Shown: piece by piece, positions 14,869 to 23,014 of the stretch | Numbering within the stretch: the first letter of the stretch is position 1 | Layout: every line of letters starts with the position of its first letter | Origin: a virus | DNA: 28,671 nt | Virus record (IMG/VR): IMGVR_UViG_3300011009_000009 | Span: 1 to 28,671 of that record | Strand: one strand, 5' to 3' | The notes under the pieces: generated by a model | What the model saw: only the letters and a program-made list of their open reading frames with translations | Database searches by the model: none | What the model was told of the DNA's origin: nothing | Made by a program: the position numbers and the translations under genes

Positions 14869-15257
14869 ATCGTTTTAGATAGTGTTGGTTTTAAGACATT
14901 GAAGTCCACAGTAGCTAATTGGCCAGTAGCTCTTATTTTAACAACTAGAAAGACAGCATAGCCATCTTTAGTAGGTAAAACAGTTACTCTAGTTTGAGAC
15001 CTTATAACTTCTACCCTTGGTTCCCATCTTTCTATTTCTTGAAGAGCTGAAATCTCTATTTTGAAGGCCGTTTCTTCATCCACTGGTTCATGGATGTACG
15101 ACATCATTGATGAGCCATAGTCATTTAAAAATAGTCTGGTTCCAATTGGACAACGCAGTAGATTTCTAATACTATTGGATACGGCATCATAATCAGATAC
15201 TAATTCTGGTCGTCTATCTGAACCTATGAGTGTGTTTACATCTATATATCTTTGCAT
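14865..15257 (-). CDS. Baseplate wedge protein gp25 (GPW/gp25 family)
   Basis: 130 residues, the normal size. 'VSNSIRNLLRCPIGTRLFLNDYGSSM' (26-51) and the 'IERWEPRVEV' helix (75-84) with the conserved EPR motif identify the gp25 family. gp25 starts sheath polymerisation at the baseplate and forms the wedge core with the gp6-like product encoded directly downstream (ATGA overlap). The gene upstream is the PAAR protein, 9 bases away. No anomaly. Confidence 0.88.
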   Translation of the reverse strand: MQRYIDVNTLIGSDRRPELVSDYDAVSNSIRNLLRCPIGTRLFLNDYGSSMMSYIHEPVDEETAFKIEISALQEIERWEPRVEVIRSQTRVTVLPTKDGYAVFLVVKIRATGQLATVDFNVLKPTLSKTI

Positions 15258-15266
15258 GATCTGAAA

Positions 15267-15557
15267 TTACCCACCAGCAAAAACATTAGGAGAACCAGCA
15301 GCAACAGCAGTACACCCACCAATGCCATCGCCAACTCTTCCTACTCCCATTCCATTAACAAAAACACTACTGGAACCAGATGATATGCTAGCTGAATGCA
15401 CTGGACACGGATCACCAGGTAACAGATGAGGAGTATTGGAGTCCCCTTGTCTAGAGACACCAACACCATTGCAGAAAACGTTTGAAGAACCACCAGCACG
15501 AGTCATCGGTGAGCAGTGTGGTACATCCGCATCACCTATTCTAGTCACGGAAGGCAT
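15267..15557 (-). CDS. PAAR-domain spike tip protein
   Basis: 96 residues, typical for a stand-alone PAAR protein. Repeated 'GSS(S/N)VFxNGxGVxRxGD' units (about 23-39 and 61-78) form the short beta-strands of the PAAR cone. His and Cys at 'PHCSP', 'TPHLLPGDPCPVHSAS' and 'GGC' are the expected zinc ligands. It caps the gp5-like spike and pierces the outer membrane during contraction. Its 5' end overlaps the upstream gene by 13 bases. The position beside gp5- and gp25-like genes agrees. Confidence 0.9.
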   Translation of the reverse strand: MPSVTRIGDADVPHCSPMTRAGGSSNVFCNGVGVSRQGDSNTPHLLPGDPCPVHSASISSGSSSVFVNGMGVGRVGDGIGGCTAVAAGSPNVFAGG

Positions 15558-15955
15558 CTAGACTTTTCCCTTCTTCTAAGCTCATATAATCTATCTAGCC
15601 ATCTGGTGGATTCCCTATGGACATATATTGTTGCAGTGTCTTTGTCTGTCTCCACAGTAAAAACCACATGATGACTGATATCAGGCATAAAACTGATGAC
15701 GTTATCTATATTATCGGGTATATCTTCGAATCTAGTATATATTTTCATCTCGTTGTTAACTATGATTTGAAATTTGTTATCACTAAAAACATCAAAGCCA
15801 AAACATCCAGTAAGCGTGCAAGTGCCACAGTTGTTATCATCAATTTTAAGGTCTGTGGGCAAAAACGGTCTGATAGATTGGAATTTACCATCTATGCCAA
15901 TATTAACCGGTTCAAATTGAGTCGTTTTATGGTCTGCTGCGAGTTTAGCGAACAT
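15545..15955 (-). CDS. Unrecognised baseplate-associated protein
   Basis: 136 residues between the spike gene and the PAAR gene, 6 bases after the former and overlapping the latter by 13. Not recognised. Beta-rich, with Cys at 'DDNNCGTCTLTGCFGFDVFSD' (about 40-60), which could hold a metal, and a basic C-terminal helix 'WLDRLYELRRREKSRC'. In T4-like gene orders small wedge or hub-accessory proteins sit here. A structural role in the hub is likely from position only. Confidence 0.55.
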   Translation of the reverse strand: MFAKLAADHKTTQFEPVNIGIDGKFQSIRPFLPTDLKIDDNNCGTCTLTGCFGFDVFSDNKFQIIVNNEMKIYTRFEDIPDNIDNVISFMPDISHHVVFTVETDKDTATIYVHRESTRWLDRLYELRRREKSRCLP

Positions 15956-15961
15956 TTTTGT

Positions 15962-16516
15962 CTAATTCCAATCAATTCTAGTGGCATTGAATTTCATATT
16001 AGCAGAGGAAGTAATATCTATGTCTCCACCAGCTACTAATGAAAATTTGCCTGGAGTATTAAGACTAATATCTCCAGCTTGATTTATTTTAATTGTAGCA
16101 CCAGAAGTGTGGACTATTTCCATGTCTTTTGTCATTTTATCAACAAAAAACCAATTACCAACCGAGTCTTTGAACCCATATCTATTTGGATAATTTGTAT
16201 TGGATACAGATGAAGGACCTGTAGATGGGTTTTTAGCACCCCCATGATACACGGGATAGTGAATATCACCTTGTTGAAACTCGACGTAAACAAAAGAACC
16301 AACATCGGGTGGACCAAACGAACCATAATCGGGACCCTGGTGAGATAGCCCAAATGGGATAGCCCATGGAAATTCACCCGTCTTGTGCTCACCATCGTCT
16401 ATTACGTTCGGTATTGATATTCTAATTCTTCCTAGTTTAGACGGGTCATCGTTAGCCATAACTTTAGCAACAAAATATTTACCAACAAAATCCTCCTTAT
16501 TAATAGAACCCAACAT
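15962..16516 (-). CDS. Baseplate central spike protein (gp5/gpV-like)
   Basis: 184 residues. The N-terminal OB fold is shown by 'GKYFVAKVMANDDPSKLGRIRISIPNV' (about 12-38), 'PWAIPFG' and 'GPPDVGSFVYVEFQQGD', the standard gp5-OB/gpV signature. A short beta-prism/helix follows: 'DMEIVHTSGATIKINQAGDISL' and 'GGDIDITSSANMKF'. It forms the trimeric needle under the hub, with the PAAR protein as tip. No lysozyme domain is present, unlike T4 gp5; peptidoglycan cleavage is supplied by the two enzymes encoded upstream. It overlaps the hub gene by one base. Confidence 0.88.
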   Translation of the reverse strand: MLGSINKEDFVGKYFVAKVMANDDPSKLGRIRISIPNVIDDGEHKTGEFPWAIPFGLSHQGPDYGSFGPPDVGSFVYVEFQQGDIHYPVYHGGAKNPSTGPSSVSNTNYPNRYGFKDSVGNWFFVDKMTKDMEIVHTSGATIKINQAGDISLNTPGKFSLVAGGDIDITSSANMKFNATRIDWN

Positions 16517-17667
16517 TATGACTGCACTCCTGATACATCGGAGTTGAATCCGTTTCTGATGAGGTCAAGTTTAGTGAAGACATTTGACCCAGATATCTGA
16601 ATCATTTTGCTCTTGACTATGTATCTACCTGAATACATATTTATTGATGCTACATCGTTAGTAGCGTCAGGAGTATCATATTTAACAACACAGGAATCTG
16701 TTATTTCATCGGGGGATATTCCTGGAGTTAGGATTTTAATACCATTATTATACATGCTAAATATGCGTTGATTCTGATATTTGGCTTTATAACTGGATGC
16801 ATGTACGTTACCGCAATCTATAGGACCAATGACGAATTTGGATTTATCAACTATATTTTTAATAGTAGAATTAGAGGAAATGGTATCAGCCATATTAATT
16901 AAAGATACTTTTGTGGCGGTATTGACAGTATCCGTAAGCGAAGATTGCTGAATCATCATTGAAGCATACCCACCATTGGCGTTCGAGGCACCAGTATCGG
17001 AAACTATTTTAGCGTCATGTATCTGAATCGAATCTGCGGTATTGTTTCCAAAAACATATTGTTGATCATTAACATCATCAAAAACAATACGTGATAAATC
17101 TATATATTTAAATTCAGACTTGCTACTAATAGCTACCACCATACATGAAGTATCAGAAGCATACCCAGATTTAGCTATTTCACTTATAAATTGATTGTAT
17201 CGTCGGTTCCTTGGCAACCATATTTGTGAATCATTAGTAGTATCGATAGTCATCAAATTAGAAGCGAACCCACAGTCTTCGGCTAATTTGGCTATCACAT
17301 TACTTGAGGTACCTGTTCTTGGTTCTGTAATACTTTTGTTGAAATATACTGGGAATGCCAGATATCCATCGATTACGTATGACGATATTCCATTAACATT
17401 CCCCTCTTTAAAAGCAAATATAACGAAGCCATAGGTTTTAAGATTATCCTGGTTTTCACCTAAATTGATAGTAAAAGTATTACCATCGGATATAGTCCAT
17501 TCTTTCTTAAAAAACGCTGTCTCGTCCGTAACAATCAATCTGCACATTGGTAGTCCCATATTTATACCAGACGATATTTGGAGAGACACAAAGTTTCTTT
17601 CCAAATCAAGAACGTTTGATTCAAATGATACGGATATAGCTACTCTGTCTTTAACAATATATGTCAT
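16516..17667 (-). CDS. Baseplate hub protein (gp27/gpD-like)
   Basis: 383 residues. Position directly before the spike gene and the size agree with gp27/gpD hub proteins, which form the trimeric adaptor between tube and spike. Sequence support: beta-rich N-terminus, 'SNVIAKLAEDCGF' (about 121-133), 'RNRRYNQFISEIAKSGYASD' (about 152-171), the region that in hub proteins reads 'q.tdwefl..la...G', and a C-terminal 'SGRYIVKSKMIQI' close to the usual 'G.y.I.~~~h'. The start overlaps the LysM-like gene stop as ATGA. Confidence 0.75.
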   Translation of the reverse strand: MTYIVKDRVAISVSFESNVLDLERNFVSLQISSGINMGLPMCRLIVTDETAFFKKEWTISDGNTFTINLGENQDNLKTYGFVIFAFKEGNVNGISSYVIDGYLAFPVYFNKSITEPRTGTSSNVIAKLAEDCGFASNLMTIDTTNDSQIWLPRNRRYNQFISEIAKSGYASDTSCMVVAISSKSEFKYIDLSRIVFDDVNDQQYVFGNNTADSIQIHDAKIVSDTGASNANGGYASMMIQQSSLTDTVNTATKVSLINMADTISSNSTIKNIVDKSKFVIGPIDCGNVHASSYKAKYQNQRIFSMYNNGIKILTPGISPDEITDSCVVKYDTPDATNDVASINMYSGRYIVKSKMIQISGSNVFTKLDLIRNGFNSDVSGVQS

Positions 17668-18035
17668 ATTACAGTTATAGTACCTATTCTGCTGTTTGTT
17701 TTATTGACTGAATTTTGCAAATAAATAATCAGTTCTTGATATTTTGGTATCTTGATTTCAAGACCGACATATAGGTCTTCCAGAGGATTTACAACACCAT
17801 TAAACTGACATATGATCCACCAGAGTTCCTCAGTCCCATAATATTTCTTGGATATGATATCCGATCTATTTTCTTCAACCGAAGTTATAATAGCAATACT
17901 ATAAGTTTTTATAGAGTCTCTTAGGTTTATATATTTAGCAGCCAGCAAATCCGGATATACCGATTCCACATCTCTAAACGCTGAGGTATTAGTCGGTATG
18001 AAGTTAGCTCTAAGATAGGGTTTAGTTTTAGCCAT
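17664..18035 (-). CDS. LysM-like baseplate wedge protein (gp53-like)
   Basis: 123 residues. The C-terminal half 'NRSDIISKKYYGTEELWWIICQFNGVVNPLEDLYVGLEIKIPK' region (about 56-98) has the LysM-type order 'D.Is...yGt..lWW.I...Ngi.~P...l..G..i.IP', which defines gp53/Afp7-type baseplate proteins and phage tail protein X relatives. These stabilise the baseplate around the tube initiator. It overlaps the hub gene (ATGA) and the previous gene (1 base). The LysM fold here is structural; peptidoglycan binding is not implied. Confidence 0.8.
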   Translation of the reverse strand: MAKTKPYLRANFIPTNTSAFRDVESVYPDLLAAKYINLRDSIKTYSIAIITSVEENRSDIISKKYYGTEELWWIICQFNGVVNPLEDLYVGLEIKIPKYQELIIYLQNSVNKTNSRIGTITVI

Positions 18036-18679
18036 TAGAAAGACCCGGGTCCACCACCAAATATTTCATCCAAGTCTTCCTTAACAGGAGTGAAAAAGGT
18101 TTTAAAACTGATGTTAACAACAGCTCTAATGGGAAGACCTTCAGCATCCATCTTAGTATCATAAGTTGAATCAACATCAGTTATGACTACAGATTTGTAG
18201 TAGATAAACCTACCGATATGTAACGATATATTATCTTTAAGCTTTGGTTTATCACTGTAGCTCTCAGGTCTGAAAAATTCACTAAACCCTTCTATCTTAG
18301 GACCGGGAGAAGTTAGAAACCCATTAGTCTTTGAGGGCATCACCAGCTTCATCAGGTCTCTAATTTTATTTAGCACATCGGTTCTAGCAGATGTATCGGC
18401 TATCAAAATAAATGGTAATTGAAATTCAATCGGAGCTGATCCCTGCCATATTTGTGCAGTAGCTGCCTGTGGAGCTGTTGATATACCAGTGGCAGCACTA
18501 TATCCGCTAACTATTTTACCCAGTTTATCGGGGAGTATGGATGAAGGAAGACCCTGAGCAAATGGAGTATCGTACTGCGAACGAACATTTAAGTTAAAGG
18601 ACTCAGGTAAATACAAGTCAATTGGTGGCAGACCATCAGCTTTAATATAAGCTTTATAATTTTGAACAGTGGTTGCCAT
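18035..18679 (-). CDS. Tail tube initiator / baseplate tube-associated protein
   Basis: 214 residues. 'IWQGSAPIEFQLPFILIADT' (about 77-96) and 'VLNKIRDLMKLVMPSKTNGFLTSPGP' (about 100-126) follow the pattern of phage tube-cap or initiator proteins that precede the LysM gene (in the range of T4 gp48/gp54 and related proteins). 'AVVNISFKTFFTPVKEDLDEIF' ends the domain. It should connect the tail tube to the hub. It stands 3 bases after the transglycosylase gene and overlaps the LysM gene by one base. The family relation is judged by pattern and position, so the exact counterpart is open. Confidence 0.55.
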   Translation of the reverse strand: MATTVQNYKAYIKADGLPPIDLYLPESFNLNVRSQYDTPFAQGLPSSILPDKLGKIVSGYSAATGISTAPQAATAQIWQGSAPIEFQLPFILIADTSARTDVLNKIRDLMKLVMPSKTNGFLTSPGPKIEGFSEFFRPESYSDKPKLKDNISLHIGRFIYYKSVVITDVDSTYDTKMDAEGLPIRAVVNISFKTFFTPVKEDLDEIFGGGPGSF

Positions 18680-18682
18680 GTA

Positions 18683-19990
18683 TTATGTTCTTGTTATATC
18701 GCTGTCATTAACTACCAATCTACCAGCCACAATGTCATACTTTGGCTTAGCTGATGGCTCGTTAGTTGATGAATTAGTAGAACTAGGCTGAGGATTTGCT
18801 CCAGCTACCACAACTTGTTTATTTTTGTCAAGGACTGTTTGTCTATTATATTCGGCAACAGCAACAGAATTAATGGTAGTGTCTTGCTGTATGCTTGCTG
18901 CATAAGCTGCAGCATTTGGGGCTATCTTATTAGTAAGCCAAGCATACAGTTCGTTGGTTGATCTTGGTGTTCCATCCCTATTGTAGAATACATTCCGATT
19001 TGATTTTGCTGCGCTGGGTAGGATACTAGCAGCTAATATTGAGTCACTCAGATTAGACAATAATTTTCTAGCCCCTGAGGAACCCAAAAAATGAGCCGCA
19101 TACATTTCGGTATATCCGATTTTAGTAATACCGTTTCTGGTAAGTGAAGCTATATTGTCTCTCAGAAGATATGCAGCCATTAATGAGTTGGCTGCTGGAT
19201 CATTGATTTGACTTAATGTTACTCCGGTAGACTTACCATATTTACCAACTAATTCTTTCCAAGTAGCCTCAAGCGGTTGAAACAATCCTCTTGCAGATGA
19301 AGTTGATGCTTTGGCGTTTGGATTGAAACCGGATTCCTGCTTGGCCATAGCCAACATAAAACCAGAGGAAACACCCAAGGCATTTGCTGCCTTTATGATT
19401 AGTTTACCTATTGAACTAGTGGACTCTTCTTTAATAGTAGTTGCTGGCATAATAGAGGTTCCGGGTAGTGGTGTTCTTAAATTACTGTCCGAGCTGGCTG
19501 GTGTTTTTTCACTAATTAGGGTAGTAGGATTTGGCTGGGATGGACTTGGTGGACTTGATGGACTTCTCTGTGGAGTTTTAGAAACAACTCCCTCAGTATC
19601 GGCTGTTATGGGAGTATTTGGCGGTACTGATGCGTTGATGAGCTTGGGTGATGCCTGACTGACAGTAGGTTGGTCGGTTATCTCCTGAATCTCCCCCGGT
19701 GGTATGGAAGAGACCTGCGGAATTTTGGTGTCTAATCCAGCTGGAGTTTTACCATCTTTACTACTTTTTTTGAAAAAGGAAGAAATAGTATTGAAGGCTG
19801 TATATATGGCGGCTACAGCAGCAGCAGCGACTATGGCGGCAATTATTAGTGGAATAGAGGAGAGCAAACCTGATATACTGTTCCTATCACTCTCATCTTT
19901 TTCCCTTTCAGATAAAGCTTCTAATTTCCTCAACAGAAGTTCATTATTGTCCGTTTTTAGTCTTTTTATTGTCTGAATATTGTCTAACAT
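18683..19990 (-). CDS. Virion lytic transglycosylase (SLT domain) with membrane segment
   Basis: 435 residues. Residues 42-66 are a strongly hydrophobic Ala/Ile helix. Residues 80-190 are a Pro/Ser/Thr-rich linker. The SLT domain spans about 193-330: 'ANALGVSSGFMLAMAKQESGF' region with catalytic E219, 'SSARGLFQPLEATW' (231-244) and the helix 'AANSLMAAYLLRDNI' (266-280). It would cut the glycan strands of peptidoglycan during injection. Gene order places it two bases after the M15/tape-measure candidate, so both travel in the tail tube or at the hub. The hydrophobic helix may insert in the host inner membrane. The remaining 100 C-terminal residues are low in complexity and unassigned. Confidence 0.85.
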   Translation of the reverse strand: MLDNIQTIKRLKTDNNELLLRKLEALSEREKDESDRNSISGLLSSIPLIIAAIVAAAAVAAIYTAFNTISSFFKKSSKDGKTPAGLDTKIPQVSSIPPGEIQEITDQPTVSQASPKLINASVPPNTPITADTEGVVSKTPQRSPSSPPSPSQPNPTTLISEKTPASSDSNLRTPLPGTSIMPATTIKEESTSSIGKLIIKAANALGVSSGFMLAMAKQESGFNPNAKASTSSARGLFQPLEATWKELVGKYGKSTGVTLSQINDPAANSLMAAYLLRDNIASLTRNGITKIGYTEMYAAHFLGSSGARKLLSNLSDSILAASILPSAAKSNRNVFYNRDGTPRSTNELYAWLTNKIAPNAAAYAASIQQDTTINSVAVAEYNRQTVLDKNKQVVVAGANPQPSSTNSSTNEPSAKPKYDIVAGRLVVNDSDITRT

Positions 19991-19992
19991 TC

Positions 19993-22020
19993 TTATATAC
20001 TTCCAGTATTTAGTAGTATCATGTCAAGATTTTCTACCATCATGGGTATTGAATCCAGTGAAGTCTTGCTAGAATTGCTAGAGCTGGATTGAGATTGTTG
20101 GGGTGGTGTATTCACCACAACACTAGTAGTAGGTTCCTCATATGAAGACCTATCATATGAACCCGCAGAAATAGAACTAGCTATTGCTGGTGCTGATGAA
20201 GTACCACCACCTGATGCGTTTGCAACCGAGGCAGCTCCCGCGCTCACAGCGGCCATTGGTGAGCTACTGGGTGAGCTACTAGAGGCAGATGAAGAAGAGG
20301 CCACGGAGGCCGTTTTGCTACTTGAACCGGATGGAGTTGCCCCCTCTGTATCGGAGGATGTTGGAGATGCTGAGGGGGGTGTCACGGAGGATGCAGCAGA
20401 TGCTAGTCCACCACCTTGTCTTATAGCACTTTTCTGTCCCTGTATCCCAGCAGGTTCCACATGCCATGGTTCTGGTTTACTAGCACCAAGTAGGGGACGA
20501 GTAAACCCATACTTTGACAGTAAACCCATACTAGATAATTGATCAGCATCAGCCGGGTCAATATCCACAGCATATCCAAATTCATGCATAGATTGACCCG
20601 GTGGCGCTGCCCATCCCGGACCCTTTTCCTTGTAAAGTCTTTCCTGCTCAGCTGCTGACCTCTTGGCCGAATTGATTCTAAGTTTCTTGCCTGTTTGTTG
20701 ATAATATTCGGTAGCCATCGATGAGAGATTAGTTTTAACTCCATCGTTGAGACCATTCAAGTCAACTCCTGGCCTAATGTTAACCAAATCAGTAAGTTTG
20801 GCAGATAAGGCGGAGGTACTAACTGCAGCTGGATTGACAGTTACTGGTTTGCCATCAAAAGTCGTTTTACCCAATGCCTTAGACTGCTCTGTAGGTGCTA
20901 CATTAGCTACTTTACCAAGAGAATCACCAATTAGACGTGAGACAGAAGCGCTTTTATCGGACCCCTTATTATTAATGTACTCGTCAAATTCTTTGGAAGC
21001 TATATCTCGTACGTTAAATTCACCCGTCCCATATTTGGGGTCAGCATTAAGCTCAGGCATCCGCTTCTTGATATACTCCGATTTAAGTTTATTAAGTGTT
21101 TTACGACTGTCGGAGTTACCAGCTAATGATTGATTTGAGGCTGCTTTGTTATCAGCCAGCGTAGCAGCGGTTATAGCACTTGCTTTCTGGGCATCAGTTA
21201 ATCTCTGGTCAGCTGGTTTAGCAGCTTCTCTTGCTTCTATATCCGCTTTATTTTTAGCCCTATTTGCATCGTTGTTTTTGTCTTCTTCACGAACTGTTTT
21301 GTAGAGACTGTAGGCAAAGGCGGAAAGACTACCAACAATAGCAAGACCAGCAAGAAGGGGGAGAGCAGATGTAGCAAATCCAGCCAATCTACCTAGCATC
21401 CCGACAGGGAACATTCCAGATGAATCACCCTTATCTCCGGATATTTTTCGAAGCAGCTTGTTAGTTTCTTTATGTTCACTTAATTCTTTATTGATGGCTA
21501 CAGCATTTCCATCATCCTCCCCATTGGTCAGTCTTCTTATTTGGTCTACTAGTCCGCGTCTGTCTGACTCTTTAGATTTTAATTTGTCTTTGTATTCATA
21601 GGCATTTTTACCAACAGAGGTGGATTCTAGAACACCCCTAACTATTCCTTTGAAATAGGTGTCTTCTTTGCCCTTTAATTTTTCCTTAGTATCTTCTACT
21701 TTTTTCTTAACCCAGGATTTATTAAGTTCAGATAACTGCACATTTAGTTTCTTTAATTCATCCTCATTGTATTTAACTGGATTATCTTCGATTATTTTAG
21801 CTATTTTTTTCACCAAACTAGGAGAATTGTCTTTCGAGGAAATAATAGAGGCTATGAAATCCTTGAGTTCCTTCAGTTGTTGAACAAGATTGGAGGTAGA
21901 AATGTCACTATATTTTTTGATTTGTTCGTCTAGACTTTTATAATATGACTCAAGTGATACCCTAAAATCATCTGGAGACTTCAGAAGAGAAGCTGTAGAA
22001 CCAATGGTGTATTTAATCAT
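19993..22020 (-). CDS. Tape-measure-position protein with M15 (VanY-like) peptidase domain
   Basis: 675 residues. Residues 1-200 are charged helix/coiled coil; 209-237 is a hydrophobic membrane-type segment ('FATSALPLLAGLAIVGSLSA'); 240-400 is helical and charged. Residues 420-525 form an M15/VanY D-Ala-D-Ala-carboxypeptidase-like domain: 'SAKRSAAEQERLY' (451-463), 'QSMHEFGYAVDID' (476-488) with zinc ligands H479 and D486, and 'EPWHVEP' with E517 (catalytic) and H520 (ligand). The tail end is Ser/Ala/Pro-rich. It is the only long gene between tail chaperones and hub, the place of the tape measure protein, and T4 gp29 is of like length (about 590). A combined ruler and peptidoglycan peptidase is therefore proposed; the enzyme domain is seen, the ruler role is inferred. 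Confidence 0.8.
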   Translation of the reverse strand: MIKYTIGSTASLLKSPDDFRVSLESYYKSLDEQIKKYSDISTSNLVQQLKELKDFIASIISSKDNSPSLVKKIAKIIEDNPVKYNEDELKKLNVQLSELNKSWVKKKVEDTKEKLKGKEDTYFKGIVRGVLESTSVGKNAYEYKDKLKSKESDRRGLVDQIRRLTNGEDDGNAVAINKELSEHKETNKLLRKISGDKGDSSGMFPVGMLGRLAGFATSALPLLAGLAIVGSLSAFAYSLYKTVREEDKNNDANRAKNKADIEAREAAKPADQRLTDAQKASAITAATLADNKAASNQSLAGNSDSRKTLNKLKSEYIKKRMPELNADPKYGTGEFNVRDIASKEFDEYINNKGSDKSASVSRLIGDSLGKVANVAPTEQSKALGKTTFDGKPVTVNPAAVSTSALSAKLTDLVNIRPGVDLNGLNDGVKTNLSSMATEYYQQTGKKLRINSAKRSAAEQERLYKEKGPGWAAPPGQSMHEFGYAVDIDPADADQLSSMGLLSKYGFTRPLLGASKPEPWHVEPAGIQGQKSAIRQGGGLASAASSVTPPSASPTSSDTEGATPSGSSSKTASVASSSSASSSSPSSSPMAAVSAGAASVANASGGGTSSAPAIASSISAGSYDRSSYEEPTTSVVVNTPPQQSQSSSSNSSKTSLDSIPMMVENLDMILLNTGSI

Positions 22021-22056
22021 ATTAAATGAAAATACTGCTAAATTGCAGTTATATGA

Positions 22057-22233
22057 TTATTTGTGGGTTTTCTGAGCCTTTTGTCTCATGTCTTCTTCTA
22101 ATTTATTGGATATGTATATGAAACTTCTGAAGTCCATATCCATGGACATCAATATACCCAATTTAGCTGCTACAGAATAAACTCTATTTAATAAATTTTC
22201 TTCATCGTATATAGGGTAGAAAATCGAGCGCAT
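22057..22233 (-). CDS. Small downstream tail-chaperone frame (possible recoding product)
   Basis: 58 residues from the ATG at 22233 (a TTG five codons up is the alternative). It overlaps the end of the chaperone gene by 32 bases in another frame and lies before the tape-measure candidate, the place of the lambda gpT or T4 gp51-like product. No good ribosome site precedes the ATG. The frame is closed by a TGA just upstream of the TTG, so any fusion to the upstream frame must take place inside the overlap; CCC-T at the 'LPY' codons offers a +1 slip site. Sequence is helical ('EENLLNRVYSVAAKLG'). Expressed either by coupling or by frameshift. Confidence 0.6.
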   Translation of the reverse strand: MRSIFYPIYDEENLLNRVYSVAAKLGILMSMDMDFRSFIYISNKLEEDMRQKAQKTHK

Positions 22234-22972
22234 TGAGGGAAATGGCAACTTCCCTCAATGCGCCGCACTCCTTGCATTTAACTTTAACTTGTTCATTTAT
22301 TCCATGCTTAATTAAATCAGCATAGACATCTATGTCAATCATGTCGTCTGGAGTTAACTCATCCAAAGCTTTGTCATATCTATCCTTTAGTTTTATCCCA
22401 TGGTCCGGGTGAAGGTGAGCAGCATATTTGGTGAAAAAATCATCATTTTCTTCAATAACTTTAGCATCCATCAGGTCAACTGCTTCACATGTGTCCCCAA
22501 TAGTTGACGGATTTAATTTAAATCTAGATATAACACCCAGTGATAATAAGGCTGCGTCTAATTTGTCGGTATCTAGTTGTACTTCCTCTATTAGAGTTTT
22601 ATTAATTATATCGTGATTATTAAGAGATTTAGGCTCCAGAGTACCAGCATTAACTTGCTCAATATGTTTCTCATCCCTGCATTCCCATGTCACCTGAATT
22701 GGAGACTTAGTAAAGCTATTTAGTTTTAGCCAATACATAACAGACCAAAAATCACCAATAGTTAATTTCATTATATCTTTATCGATGCACGGAGCTATGG
22801 CTTGAACCAACATCAAAAAGGAGTTGGTTCTACTTGCTTTGTAGATCTTTAATATCTCTTTGGCTTTCAGAGGTCTAATAGACAAGGTTTTAAAATCATA
22901 AAAGTGAAAATTAGATGGCAAACTAATATTGACATAATCAGCATCGATGTTCGCTAGATTTTCGGTAGTCAT
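22202..22972 (-). CDS. Tail assembly chaperone (T4 gp26-like baseplate/tail assembly family)
   Basis: 256 residues. The order 'SLPSNFHFYDFKTLSIRPLKAKEIL' region (18-42), 'LTIGDFWSVMYWLKLNSFTKSP' (about 70-91) and 'VTWECRDEKH' matches the gp26-like proteins of T4-type and other large phages, placed between tube and tape measure like gpG-type chaperones. The C-terminus has 'KVKCKECGALREV', a CxxC pair that could bind zinc. It should hold the tape measure during tube assembly. The 3' end overlaps a second small frame, with a perfect inverted repeat in the overlap. Family membership by pattern, role by position. Confidence 0.62.
   Translation of the reverse strand: MTTENLANIDADYVNISLPSNFHFYDFKTLSIRPLKAKEILKIYKASRTNSFLMLVQAIAPCIDKDIMKLTIGDFWSVMYWLKLNSFTKSPIQVTWECRDEKHIEQVNAGTLEPKSLNNHDIINKTLIEEVQLDTDKLDAALLSLGVISRFKLNPSTIGDTCEAVDLMDAKVIEENDDFFTKYAAHLHPDHGIKLKDRYDKALDELTPDDMIDIDVYADLIKHGINEQVKVKCKECGALREVAISLNALDFLPYIR
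22228..22263 (-). promoter_or_regulatory. Perfect 14-bp inverted repeat at the chaperone frame overlap
   Basis: Arms GCGCATTGAGGGAA (22228-22241) and TTCCCTCAATGCGC (22250-22263) are exact complements, with an 8-base loop. In the minus-strand transcript it folds 15-25 bases before the stop of the upstream chaperone frame and covers the ATG of the downstream frame. No T-run follows, so it is not a terminator. It fits an mRNA structure that controls the second frame by coupling or recoding. Confidence 0.7.
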
Positions 22973-23014
22973 GTTTTGTATAGTAGTGAATTTAAAGTGA
23001 TTTTTTACAGTGTC

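Noticed and set aside
15617-16039. 140-codon plus-strand open frame, and similar long antisense frames (11315-11596, 13868-14161, 19311-19658, 20747-21133, 25779-26087)
   Set aside because: All lie opposite well-supported minus-strand structural genes, lack ribosome sites and have no recognisable motif; treated as shadows.
17559-17566. TATAAATA on the minus strand, like a T4 late promoter
   Set aside because: It lies inside the hub coding sequence close to its start, codes for normal residues, and the octamer is expected by chance in AT-rich DNA. No such box is found before gene groups.
22021-22056. Small hairpin (ACTGC/GCAGT) before the M15/tape-measure gene
   Set aside because: Only 5 bp with 6-base loop and no U tail; likely chance.
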